Shown here: in pieces, positions 35,530-42,846 of the stretch | Numbering within the stretch: the first letter of the stretch is position 1 | Layout: every line of letters begins with the position of its first letter | Assembly: GCF_023370075.1 (NCBI RefSeq) | Contig: NZ_CP097150.1 | Span: forward strand, 558,001-622,000 | Origin: Deinococcus sp. QL22 | Lineage (GTDB): Bacteria; Deinococcota; Deinococci; Deinococcales; Deinococcaceae | Length of the DNA stretch: 64,000 bases | Reading direction: 5' to 3' | Position numbers and translations under genes: made by a program | The notes under the pieces: model-generated | Database searches by the model: none | What the model was told of the DNA's origin: nothing | The model's input: the letters and a program-made list of their open reading frames with translations, nothing else

Positions 35530-36201
35530 TCAGGGCTTGAACAGCTTCACCATCGCGGTGTACCCGCGCTTCTGGGCATGCTGCAGGGCGGTCATCCCGT
35601 CCCGATCCGCGATGGTGGGGTTGGCCCCCGCGCCAAGCAGCAGGCGCACGATTTCTGTATGGCGCAGCCCCCCATCGCCAAGAATGACGGCCTCTAGCAG
35701 GGCCGTCCAACCCAGGTTGTTGACGTGATTAACGTTGATGTCCGTCTTTAGGATTTCCCGCACGTACTCGGTGTGCCCCCGGTCTGCCGCCGGGATCAGG
35801 GCGGTACCGCCAAAGCGGTTGGTGCGCGTCAGATCCGGGTGGGCACGCAGCACCTCTCGCAGCATGGCCACGCTCCCCGTTTCCCCCGTCACCAGCAGCG
35901 CGTTGTTGTTGGCCTGGTCTTGGGGGTCTGGGTCGGCCCCAGCACTGATCAGCACCCTCGCCGCCTCCACATGATCGCCCAGCGCTGCGGCGGTCAGGGC
36001 GGTGCGGCCATCTTCCCGCCCGGCGTCCGCAGACGCGCCACGTGCCAGCAGCAACCGGACAGCAGCGGCGTCTCCGCGCCCGGCAGCCTGCACGAGCTGT
36101 GTATTCAGCACCAGGCGGTTCGCCTGAGGCACCGGAGAGGGTGCTCCACCCGCTTCTGCCGGGGGCAGGGCCAGCAAGGCGGCCAGCAGCAGGAATCTCA
36201 C
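35530..36201 (-). CDS. Exported ankyrin-repeat protein
   Basis: A 223-residue protein from the GTG at 36201, which overlaps the upstream stop as GTGA. A signal peptide (RFLLLAALLALPPAEAG) is followed by about five ankyrin repeats: AAGRGDAAAVRLLLARGASA, GRTALTAAALGDHVEAARVL, then repeats with GGTALIPAADRGHTEYVREI, GWTALLEAVILGDGG and GMTALQHAQKRGYTAMVKL. The protein probably acts in the periplasm as a binding scaffold. It is coupled to the heme-binding protein gene, so the pair may work together, similar in spirit to catalase-ankyrin pairs of other bacteria. Confidence 0.85.
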   Translation of the reverse strand: MRFLLLAALLALPPAEAGGAPSPVPQANRLVLNTQLVQAAGRGDAAAVRLLLARGASADAGREDGRTALTAAALGDHVEAARVLISAGADPDPQDQANNNALLVTGETGSVAMLREVLRAHPDLTRTNRFGGTALIPAADRGHTEYVREILKTDINVNHVNNLGWTALLEAVILGDGGLRHTEIVRLLLGAGANPTIADRDGMTALQHAQKRGYTAMVKLFKP

Positions 36202-36704
36202 CGACCCAGAACGGTGGTGACCGCGTCGGTACCGCACTTCTCGTCAATGGCTCCGCTGGGTGCGCCGCCCACTCCGATTGCGCCCACCACGGCATTGTTG
36301 ACGCGAACGGGAGCGCCGCCTGCCAGCACCAAGAAGCGGTCGAGGCGGGCGAGTTCCGCCGAGGCCGGGTTGGCACGAATATTCTCGGCGATTCCAGCAG
36401 TGGTGTTGCGGGCCGAGGCGCTGGTGTAGGCCTTACGGTAAGACGCGTCCACGGTATGCGGCCCGGCATTTTCCGAACGGGCTACCGCCAGCGTGATTCC
36501 GGCGCGGTCGACCACGGTCGCAGTGACGTTATAGCCCTGCTGGGCGCAGTTTTGCACGGCAAGTTGGGCCATGCGCACGGCAGCCGAGAGACTCAGGTTC
36601 GTCTGGGTGACGGTGGACGTGGTGGCAAGTTGTACCGGTTGAGGTGGGGTGGTCTGGGCAAGGGCGGTGGTGCTGAGGGCGGCGGCAAGCAGCAGCATTT
36701 TCAT
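36198..36704 (-). CDS. Exported GlcG/HbpS-type heme-binding protein
   Basis: A 168-residue protein with a signal peptide (MKMLLLAAALSTTALAQ) and one GlcG/HbpS domain: LSLSAAVRMAQLAVQNCAQQ, VTATVVDRAGITLAVARSEN, ASYRKAYTSASARNTT and GGAPVRVNNAVVGAIGVGGA. HbpS proteins bind heme or other cofactors and can be extracellular redox sensors; GlcG is found with glycolate oxidase genes, which fits the glyoxylate theme nearby. The cofactor is not determinable. Coupled to the ankyrin gene by a 4-nt overlap. Confidence 0.88.
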   Translation of the reverse strand: MKMLLLAAALSTTALAQTTPPQPVQLATTSTVTQTNLSLSAAVRMAQLAVQNCAQQGYNVTATVVDRAGITLAVARSENAGPHTVDASYRKAYTSASARNTTAGIAENIRANPASAELARLDRFLVLAGGAPVRVNNAVVGAIGVGGAPSGAIDEKCGTDAVTTVLGR

Positions 36705-37262
36705 GCCCCTAGTCTACCCGGCCCGGCCTCTCCATACCATTCGGGCCTTCCACAGCTGCCCTCAGTAGTTTTACGGAGTCATCCGCACTCTGATTGAATC
36801 CCACCGTGTTGGAATTCAATTCGAGCGGTCTTGCAAAGCTGCGCAGCAGAGCGAGTACGAGAAAGTACAGGCCGAAGGGAGATGGACGGACTGAGTTTGC
36901 CTCGATTTGCGGCTCTTGTGCACTCCCGGTACCGCTCGCTTACTCGCAACAGCGCGTTTGTGAGCGACCAGCAGTGAGAAGATTTGCCTTTGGAAGCCCC
37001 GGTTCGTCGCAGGCACCTGAGTCAACCAGCGGCATCACTCCCGCGGAAGAGCCGCAAAACTGAGGTATCCTCACGGTGCCCCACTTGCTCCCAAAGTTCT
37101 GCACGTTCAAGCCGCTCGGGTGAAGGTAGCCCCCCAGTCCTGCTGCAGGGCTTTTTGCTGTCTCACGCGGCGTCTTTGGTCTCAAACTCGCGCAACTGTA
37201 AACGTTGGCCCCAGACAATGGCGATGAACAGGATGACTGGAAGGACGAAAGGCTTGGCCTCG
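36705..37262. other. Intergenic stretch without a supported gene
   Basis: About 560 nt. Frames on both strands have no ribosome-binding sites or family motifs. Near 37122-37152 the plus strand has AGCCC...GGGCT followed by TTTTTG, a weak terminator-like hairpin that ends convergently to the DUF421 gene. The promoter of the heme-binding protein gene should lie near 36705-36800, but I see no clear boxes. Confidence 0.35.
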
Positions 37263-37997
37263 TTATTGGCCCTGCGCCTGAGGGTCGTTCGCCCACGGTT
37301 CCGTCGTGGCGGCAGTCCAGTCGAGAGAACCGCATTCGCACGCTGACGCCAGATCGGCCTGAACCCGGCCACATCCCTGACAGGCCACCAGACCTGTAAA
37401 TCCGGCAGGAAGTGCCGCAGGCGGCTCCAGATCCCAAGGCGGCACGATCGGCAGTCCTGGGAGCACGTCAACATCAGTGAACCTGAAGACAGAAAGGCTG
37501 CCTGCCTGCTCAAGGTATGCCCGTCTGACTTGGCCGAGCTGCTCAATCCCGACGGGGCGCAGCCGCTCAAACAGGTCTTCTCGGGTCAGATTCGCCCGCG
37601 CCAGACTGCCATCCAGAATGACGCCCCACCGCACCAGTTCTATAGGGCTGCCATCAATAAATGCTTCTACCCGCTTACTCCGGAGCATGAACAACGACAC
37701 CCCATGGTGCACACCGATGACCACCGTTAACACCAGCATGGCATGAAGCAGGGGCACTTCGGGATATAGCATCGGGTCGCCTGCTGCAGAGCCCAGCGCA
37801 ATCACGATGGCCAACTCCAGTGGGCTCAATTGGGCCAGGCCGCGCTTTCCCGTCATACGGAGCAGGTACAGCAACCACAGAAAGATGATGCCTGTGCGAA
37901 ACGCCAGTTCAAGAAGAAGGAGTACGGACGTGTCTTCACCGATCAGCACCCACTGCCAGTCGAAGGCCCGAACGATCTCGGTGCCTGATGAACTCAT
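37263..37997 (-). CDS. DUF421 (YetF/YcaP-like) membrane protein with zinc-ribbon tail
   Basis: A 244-residue protein. Two or three N-terminal helices (LLLLELAFRTGIIFLWLLYL; AIVIALGSAAGDPMLYPEV; AMLVLTVVIGVHHGVSLFML) are followed by a cytoplasmic YetF domain with AFIDGSPIELVRWGVILDGS and LTREDLFERLRPVGIEQLGQ. The C-terminus adds CQGCGRVQ...CECGS, two Cys pairs resembling a zinc ribbon, not usual in the family. Function of DUF421 proteins is unsettled. The ATG overlaps the stop of a 30-codon ORF just upstream. Confidence 0.88.
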   Translation of the reverse strand: MSSSGTEIVRAFDWQWVLIGEDTSVLLLLELAFRTGIIFLWLLYLLRMTGKRGLAQLSPLELAIVIALGSAAGDPMLYPEVPLLHAMLVLTVVIGVHHGVSLFMLRSKRVEAFIDGSPIELVRWGVILDGSLARANLTREDLFERLRPVGIEQLGQVRRAYLEQAGSLSVFRFTDVDVLPGLPIVPPWDLEPPAALPAGFTGLVACQGCGRVQADLASACECGSLDWTAATTEPWANDPQAQGQ

Positions 37998-38086
37998 GAC
38001 GATGTTCCTTCAGGCCACACGTGCTGAATGTCTGCCACCATCTGTAGCTTCGAGCAAGGCTGCAGCCGCTCAATGAACCGTTTCAT
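37994..38086 (-). CDS. 30-residue small ORF coupled to the DUF421 gene
   Basis: The frame begins MKRFIERLQPCSKLQMVADI and ends VWPEGTSS; its stop overlaps the DUF421 start (ATGA), and GGGAGAAC sits before the ATG. Good ribosome-binding site and coupling argue that it is translated. It could be a leader peptide or a short soluble partner. No homologue is recognised. Confidence 0.5.
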   Translation of the reverse strand: MKRFIERLQPCSKLQMVADIQHVWPEGTSS

Positions 38087-38130
38087 ATGTTCTCCCTTTC
38101 TAATGACGATGTGAGCGTCCTTGTGGCGGC

Positions 38131-38160
38131 TTGCCATTTTTGGCTGAGCTGGCGCATGAT
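38131..38160 (+). promoter_or_regulatory. Cassette 1 promoter
   Basis: TTGCCA (38131-38136) and CATGAT (38155-38160) are spaced 18 nt. The same arrangement with high local similarity precedes all four small-peptide ORFs in this region, so conservation supports function. Transcription should start near 38168. Confidence 0.55.
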
Positions 38161-38225
38161 GGCAGCACTTGATCCGCCAGCGGATTTAATCTTTTCCTGA
38201 TCGCTGATGGGTCGTTGGAGGTGGT

Positions 38226-38297
38226 ATGAGAATCCCGCATTTTCTGCTCAGTGACTTGACGGTCGTGGCCACCTCGTCCACTTCCTGCGCACACTGA
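38226..38297 (+). CDS. Small peptide, cassette 1 (23 residues)
   Basis: GGAGG lies 5 nt before the ATG. The peptide starts MRIPHFLLSDLTVVA and ends STSCAH. It belongs to a family of four in this window (others at 40553-40624, 42407-42478, 42847-42915), all with the same ribosome-binding site and start M-R/T-I-P-H/D-F. Between copies the codons CAT/CAC, GAT/GAC, TTT/TTC and CCG/CCA vary while the residues are kept, which is a sign of translation. It precedes the P-loop protein gene at 38467 by 169 nt. It has no known homologue to me; pheromone-like signal, leader peptide or small inhibitor are possible roles. Confidence 0.6.
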   Translation: MRIPHFLLSDLTVVATSSTSCAH

Positions 38298-38466
38298 GCA
38301 GCCCACAACACCGTAGCCCCCGTGCGAACTGCCAACGCAAGGCGGGGTTCCCCCTGTTGACCGCACACTTTCCAATCCAAAATCCGGTGCGGTAATCTGC
38401 CCTTTTTACTGTTTGACGCTGCCGTTCAGCAGGCGTCTGTACCCTCATGTTCTCTCGGAGTGCCTT

Positions 38467-39114
38467 ATGACTTATGCTCTTCCACCGCCCCGTCTCGTGG
38501 TCCTTATCGGGGGGGTGAGCGGCGTCTGGAAATCCTACACGTCACAAGCGCTCGCGCGCCCCTTGGGTGCCTCCCTCCTTTCCACCGATGTGCTCCGGGC
38601 CGCCGTGCGCCACCTGATTTCCGCTCAGCTCACGTCTCATGTGCACCGCTCGTGTTTCACCGTCTGCACTGATGCAGCCAGTGAGTTACTGAACACTATC
38701 GATCACCAGACCGCTGCCGTCCTGGCGCCCGCCCTTCAGGCAGCTCTGGAGCGTGCACTGTCCGGGCACCCGCTGGTCGTTGAGGACGTTTACCTTCTCA
38801 AGACCCATATGCCTCGCGTGCTGATGACCACCCCGACCTTTCCGGTTGACGTTGAACGCCTCCAGCAACGGGGCAGAGGAACCCACCGCCAGCGTCCGGC
38901 GGAACCTCCAACGCCATACGTGAACGAGCTTAGGACGGTGGCGCCTGTCCTGATGGCAATTGCACGCGTGCAGGACTCAAACGGCAGCGTTGTTCTTCCC
39001 TGGGATGAACACACGCACGCCGCCCTGTTCCTGCTGAGCCTCAAGTGCCTCACCGACGTCACCAGCCCACCTGTCAAAGGTTTGTCGGGCGCACGAGGAG
39101 CGTGCTGTCGATGA
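38467..39114 (+). CDS. P-loop kinase-like protein, copy A (Walker A altered)
   Basis: A 215-residue protein related to copy B at 41550-42230 (shared start M.YALPPPRL, then STDVLRAAVR). The nucleotide-binding loop reads GGVSGVWKSYT: the last Gly of the Walker A motif is Trp (TGG instead of GGG), which should block phosphate binding. The region after EDVYLLK is also shorter than in copy B. The relatives are 2-phosphoglycerate-kinase-like or zeta-toxin-like P-loop proteins. I take the ATG at 38467 with GGAG upstream. It is likely decaying or has become a regulatory pseudo-kinase. It overlaps the next small gene by 4 nt. Confidence 0.7.
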   Translation: MTYALPPPRLVVLIGGVSGVWKSYTSQALARPLGASLLSTDVLRAAVRHLISAQLTSHVHRSCFTVCTDAASELLNTIDHQTAAVLAPALQAALERALSGHPLVVEDVYLLKTHMPRVLMTTPTFPVDVERLQQRGRGTHRQRPAEPPTPYVNELRTVAPVLMAIARVQDSNGSVVLPWDEHTHAALFLLSLKCLTDVTSPPVKGLSGARGACCR

Positions 39115-39383
39115 GTGCCCAGAAACTCCGCACCACCATCCACGCTGCGATCACCCGGTTCTGGGCCTGGGTTGTCTTCCCAGAACCGGAAGAGAGCCTT
39201 AGCTTGGAGCTCCGGCTGGAGGGAGAGAGTGCCCCCCTCACGGTGGTCATCCCGAATGAGAAACGGAGTTTGCTTGTGACGCAACTGCTCTGCGGAGGCA
39301 CGTCACCTGTCACTGTCAAGGATGAGGAGGGCTCGACCCACGTGATCATGCCAAGACAAGTGACCCATTTCAGATTTAAATAA
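39111..39383 (+). CDS. 90-residue partner protein, copy A
   Basis: Starts MSAQKLRTTIHAAITRFWAW and ends HVIMPRQVTHFRFK. It is clearly homologous to the protein at 41281-41553 (shared TRFW.WVV.P, LEGE.AP..VV, and the end PRQVTHFRFK/PQRVTHFKFR). GAGGAG precedes the ATG, which overlaps the P-loop gene stop. The beta-rich pattern ending in a basic tail suggests a small binding protein. No known family is recognised. The conserved pairing of P-loop protein with this partner in both modules points to a joint function. Confidence 0.7.
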   Translation: MSAQKLRTTIHAAITRFWAWVVFPEPEESLSLELRLEGESAPLTVVIPNEKRSLLVTQLLCGGTSPVTVKDEEGSTHVIMPRQVTHFRFK

Positions 39384-39400
39384 GCTCCCTACAGCGCTTT

Positions 39401-39598
39401 TTACTTCTGCTGCCGTGAATGGTTGAAGGCCTGTACGGCCCGGAAGAGGCCGAGAAAGGCAATCACGCTCCCGGCAGCCGCCAGGACGCCACCCAGCAGG
39501 TGACCAGCCCTCACAGTATTGATCGCCATCAGGAACAGGAGCTGGGTGGCGCTGGCGAGCACCAGAATTAAAAACGAGAACCGGGCGGCGCGCTTCAC
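39401..39598 (-). CDS. Small membrane protein with two helices
   Basis: A 65-residue protein starting with GTG at 39598, overlapping the iolB stop as GTGA, with AGGAG 5 nt upstream. It holds two hydrophobic helices (FSFLILVLASATQLLFLMA and HLLGGVLAAAGSVIAFLGLF) and a basic C-terminus (FNHSRQQK). Function is unknown. An upstream GTG at 39613 is in frame but has no ribosome-binding site. Confidence 0.6.
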   Translation of the reverse strand: MKRAARFSFLILVLASATQLLFLMAINTVRAGHLLGGVLAAAGSVIAFLGLFRAVQAFNHSRQQK

Positions 39599-40392
39599 CA
39601 GGACTCCTGACACCGCTTGAAGATCCTCCGGGGCGGGATGACTGGAACGCGCGCAAAGGCCCAGAGTGTCGTCGCGCCGACCCCTGGTTCCAGGCTATAG
39701 GTGCATTCGCCGTGCGGTAGTGTCAACAACGAATGATCCACCAGGCTGTACAGGTCGTCGTACCCGTGCTGGACGCTGTGATGGCGTGCCAGGCCCCGCC
39801 CGCTTTTTGCCGAAAAGCGGAAGTACGTCAGCTGCTCTCCCAGCTGCATATCTGGGCGCATGAACTGATCGGCAGTGGGCAGAGGAGCTCGAAAGGGTCG
39901 GCGGCTGGTGTGAATTTCGATCACGGTCAGGCGGCTCGTTGGTCCGGATTCAGGAGATCCCAGGAGCTGGTGGTGCCACCGGTTGGCTGAGGGAAGCACA
40001 CCCCGGTGCGTGCCGGGACTGGTGGAGTGTACTTCGTAGGGTGCGGTGTCGAGGTCTGAAAGTGCACTGGGAAGTGCCGCTTTGAAAGACGTACACGCTG
40101 TGATGGTATAGACCGAGCCACGTGGAAAATAGAGCCCATGCGGGGTGCCTGAAAAAACATCCGGACGTTGACCAATGCAGGGGTACGGCTGACCATTCAC
40201 GGTCACGTGGGCGCTGCCGCTCAAGGCCAGGAGAAAGCACTCGCGTTCGCCAGTGTGTCCGCTGTGGGTTTGCCCAGCGGCAAGATTCAATGTGGCAAAG
40301 CTCAGCGTGTGGCAGAGGCCGGATTGAGCACGATGAAGGCCCGAGTGAGAGGGCATGACCTGCAAGTAGGGTGGTGGAATGGCAGAGTGCAT
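39595..40392 (-). CDS. iolB: 5-Deoxy-glucuronate isomerase, IolB family
   Basis: A 265-residue cupin-type protein of the myo-inositol pathway family, from the ATG at 40392 with AGGAG 6 nt upstream. Recognisable segments are ERECFLLALSGSAHVTVNGQ, DVFSGTPHGLYFPRGSVYTI, HHQLLGSPESG, and the C-terminal HSVQHGYDDLYSLVDHSLLT with metal-binding His and Glu-type positions. The rest of the inositol pathway is not in the window. Downstream of the cassette 4 small peptide (start at 40624), so it may be expressed from that promoter. The deduced function is by family only; a lone iolB could act on another uronate. Confidence 0.8.
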   Translation of the reverse strand: MHSAIPPPYLQVMPSHSGLHRAQSGLCHTLSFATLNLAAGQTHSGHTGERECFLLALSGSAHVTVNGQPYPCIGQRPDVFSGTPHGLYFPRGSVYTITACTSFKAALPSALSDLDTAPYEVHSTSPGTHRGVLPSANRWHHQLLGSPESGPTSRLTVIEIHTSRRPFRAPLPTADQFMRPDMQLGEQLTYFRFSAKSGRGLARHHSVQHGYDDLYSLVDHSLLTLPHGECTYSLEPGVGATTLWAFARVPVIPPRRIFKRCQESW

Positions 40393-40552
40393 CTTGATCT
40401 CCTGATGGGTTGAAGGGATAGCGCAACTGACCGTGCTGGTTCGGTGTCCCGATCGCGCAGCGCTGTTCTGAGGAATGAGTTCACTCCTTGACGTCATGCG
40501 CTGACGCAAAGGTCAGGAGGCAGCATGGGCTGTGGCGTTCTTGTGGGACTGC

Positions 40553-40624
40553 TCAGCGGGCGTGGCAGGTGATGAAAAAAAGCGCTGCAGTCGCTTCGCT
40601 GAGCAGGAAGTGCGGGATTGTCAT
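40553..40624 (-). CDS. Small peptide, cassette 4 (23 residues)
   Basis: Starts MTIPHFLLSEATAALFF and ends CHAR. GGAGG is placed as in the other three cassettes and the promoter at 40691-40719 is conserved. Relative to the others Arg2 is Thr and the middle is more hydrophobic. It lies 160 nt upstream of the iolB start, on the same strand, in place of a P-loop module. Confidence 0.55.
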   Translation of the reverse strand: MTIPHFLLSEATAALFFITCHAR

Positions 40625-40690
40625 ACCACCTCCAGAGGGTTGGTCTGCTTGGTCAAAAGCCTGCATTTGAGCAGATCAAATTTTGCGGTC

Positions 40691-40719
40691 ATGATGCGTG
40701 CCGACCTCTCAAATTGCAA
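40691..40719 (-). promoter_or_regulatory. Cassette 4 promoter
   Basis: Minus strand: TTGCAA (40714-40719) and CATCAT (40691-40696), spaced 17 nt. Homologous with the promoters of the other three cassettes. It would drive the small peptide and perhaps iolB. Confidence 0.5.
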
Positions 40720-40825
40720 GGTGCCACTGCGTGACCGAAGGGTGGAGGTAACAGAGCTTGGTCATGGGATTGACGTCAAGGGACGTCCGCTCTGGCGAGG
40801 GGAAGCCGCCGGACTGATGCTCTAG

Positions 40826-41215
40826 AGGCGTCCCATTCTCTCGAGCCCGCACGCTGTCTTCTTCAGTCAGCAGTTCACTGGTTACGCTCTGTTCACCTGT
40901 GTCCCCACGTTCATTGATGCTGAACCCACGTTCCGCACTCTAAGGAGCTCCATAACACACCCGGATGATGTTCAGAGCTCGTATCAGGATGCGAACGCTC
41001 TGAATCTTGACGACTTAACGTCGGCCGATGCCAACGCGGGATTCGCTCGCCTGACTGGCTTGTCTGTATGGAACGAGATCGTTCAGCTGCAGCGTCGCCT
41101 GCACACTCCTGAACGAGAACATCTGCGCGCGACGCAGCGATATGACGAGGTGCCGGCGGACCTGCTCAACCGAGAGTGCGGAAGAGCCGCAAGATGGAGG
41201 CAAGCACGGGGCTGA
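40826..41215 (+). other. Open frame without start codon, possible gene remnant
   Basis: About 129 codons open from a stop at 40823 to a stop at 41215 with no ATG, GTG or TTG near its 5' end. The translation, for example AGFARLTGLSVWNEIVQLQR and THPDDVQSSYQDANALNLDD, has protein-like composition. It may be the 3' part of a gene whose start was lost. No family is recognised. Confidence 0.3.
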
Positions 41216-41280
41216 AAACCATTTACGGACTATCACTGCTTGACTCAGAAAAAGAACAGAACCCCACCCCAGTGCCGGCC

Positions 41281-41553
41281 TTACCTGAATTTAAAGTGGG
41301 TCACGCGCTGCGGAATGATCATGTGCGTGTACCCATCCTCATCTTCGACCAATATTCGGGAGGCTGTGCAGGCGACCAATTGAGCGACCAAGGCGCTGAG
41401 TTCGCTCTCGTGAACGACCACATGGATCGGTGCAACCTCTCCTTCCAAATGAAGCTCAACGATGCGTTTGGATCCAGAATCTGGGAGGACGACCCAAACC
41501 CAGAAGCGGGTCATGACGCCACGGACGGATTCACGTAAATCAAGAGCGTTCAT
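41281..41553 (-). CDS. 90-residue partner protein, copy B
   Basis: Starts MNALDLRESVRGVMTRFWVW and ends MIIPQRVTHFKFR. It is the counterpart of the protein at 39111-39383 and is coupled to the P-loop gene by an ATGA overlap. The central part (VELHLEGEVAPIHVVVHESE) alternates hydrophobic and polar residues as in a beta sheet. Function is unknown; see the module discussion in the findings. Confidence 0.7.
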   Translation of the reverse strand: MNALDLRESVRGVMTRFWVWVVLPDSGSKRIVELHLEGEVAPIHVVVHESELSALVAQLVACTASRILVEDEDGYTHMIIPQRVTHFKFR

Positions 41554-42230
41554 GGATGAGCCTCCGCCGGGAGACGTTCTGCTTTGTCTGATGTTGCGAA
41601 GGAAGCCTCATCCCCGTGACCAGATGTTCGGGAGAGTCGGTCGAAGGCCAACAGGCACAGAACGCTATGCGTGAGGTCATCCGCAGGGAGAACGTTGATG
41701 TTAGAACGGATTGCGCGTGCGATGAGGGCATCCTGCATATCTCTCAGCGCGCCCATATGCAGGGTGGGCAATTGAGCGGAACGCCGGCCAGAGGTTTCTC
41801 TTGCCCGTTCCTGGAGTCGTGCTTGATGCACAGCGGGGCTTGGCACGGTGAGCAGCACTTGAAGAATTTCTGTAGCGGGAACGTTCGTGTTCAGATCGGG
41901 CAGGAGATGCACGCCCTCGACTACCACAACCGGGTGTTCGGACAGCGCGCGCTCAACGGCGGCGTGCAGGGCTGGTGTCAGGGCACGGGTTTGGTGATCG
42001 ACAGTGGTGAGCATGTCGCTGCTCTCGGAGCAGGCCATAAAACTTGATCGGTGCAGGTGAGGAACGACTTGGGTGGGAATCACACTGCGCACGGCAGCAC
42101 GGAGAACATCGGTCGAGAGAAGATACGCGTTCAGAGTTCGTGCGAGAGCCTGTGCAGTGTGGGATTTCCCTACGCCGCTCACCCCTCCAATCAGGATGAG
42201 CAGACGGGGCGGAGGAAGAGCATAAATCAT
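41550..42230 (-). CDS. P-loop kinase-like protein, copy B (intact Walker A)
   Basis: A 226-residue protein. The Walker A motif is GGVSGVGKSHT (residues 15-25), a Walker-B-like strand is HPVVVVEGVHLLPD (99-112), and YLLSTDVLRAAVR resembles the lid or substrate region of the 2-phosphoglycerate kinase/zeta-toxin-like group (note HLHRSSFMA). GGAG is 8 nt before the ATG. The substrate is unknown; a small-molecule or peptide-directed kinase is possible. It follows the cassette 3 peptide on the same strand and is coupled to the 90-residue partner. Confidence 0.75.
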   Translation of the reverse strand: MIYALPPPRLLILIGGVSGVGKSHTAQALARTLNAYLLSTDVLRAAVRSVIPTQVVPHLHRSSFMACSESSDMLTTVDHQTRALTPALHAAVERALSEHPVVVVEGVHLLPDLNTNVPATEILQVLLTVPSPAVHQARLQERARETSGRRSAQLPTLHMGALRDMQDALIARAIRSNINVLPADDLTHSVLCLLAFDRLSRTSGHGDEASFATSDKAERLPAEAHP

Positions 42231-42406
42231 GTGCGGTACTCCAAGGGGTGCTGGAACAAGAGGCGCCTGCAGAAAGTAAACGCTGTAACACAGAGATCAG
42301 GCGCATGAGCGAATGGTCGCGGGACGACTGAGCGCCTACGCGATGGTTCAGGCCGCGCTCCGTTTAGAAGCGGCCGTCAAAGGAACTTGCGGTGTTGTGT
42401 AGATGC

Positions 42407-42478
42407 TCAGTTCGCGCAGCGGGTGGACAAGATGGCCACGACGGTCGCTTGACTGAGCAGGAAGTCCGGGATTCTCAT
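42407..42478 (-). CDS. Small peptide, cassette 3 (23 residues)
   Basis: Starts MRIPDFLLSQATVVAI and ends STRCAN. Ribosome-binding site GGAGG, 5 nt from the ATG. Closest to the cassette 1 peptide; the two are the copies that precede the P-loop modules. The nucleotides after the stop (TGAGCA..., ACAACACCG) are also conserved between copies 1 and 3. Confidence 0.6.
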   Translation of the reverse strand: MRIPDFLLSQATVVAILSTRCAN

Positions 42479-42543
42479 ACCACCTCCAAAAACACGGCAG
42501 CGATCAGCACGACACTTCATCAGCTGGCGGGTAAAGTGCCGTC

Positions 42544-42572
42544 ATCATGCGCGGCGCACGCTCAAAATGCAA
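42544..42572 (-). promoter_or_regulatory. Cassette 3 promoter
   Basis: Minus strand: TTGCAT (42567-42572) and CATGAT (42544-42549), spaced 17 nt. Same layout as cassette 2, which is divergent and starts at 42761. Confidence 0.55.
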
Positions 42573-42760
42573 GCTACTCCTCCGCTTTGAACTTAGAGTT
42601 CCCCTGCACTTGGGGTAACAAAGGGGGAAAGAAGCGGCCTGTGCATCTTTGCCAGGAGCTGCTCTCCTCCGCATCATGCTGAGGTTGTCGGGGCGTTAGA
42701 GACTCATCGGCTGCCCGATCAGACAGGTGTATGTCAGCCGTACACGGATCTTGCCCTGGC

Positions 42761-42789
42761 TTGCATTTTTTAGAAGGAGCAGGCATGAT
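42761..42789 (+). promoter_or_regulatory. Cassette 2 promoter
   Basis: TTGCAT (42761-42766) and CATGAT (42784-42789), spaced 17 nt, followed about 57 nt later by the ATG of the small peptide. Identical boxes to cassette 3. Confidence 0.55.
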
Positions 42790-42846
42790 GGCCGCACTTC
42801 AGCCACCTCCTTCTCCTGGTTAAGGTGGTTGTGTTTTGGAGGTGGT

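Noticed and set aside
38156..38200. A 14-codon ORF (MMAALDPPAD...) upstream of the micropeptide, also present in copies 2 and 3
   Set aside because: Its ATGATG overlaps the CATGAT -10 box of the conserved promoter, so it would lie before or at the transcription start. Copy 4 breaks the frame. The promoter reading explains the conservation better.
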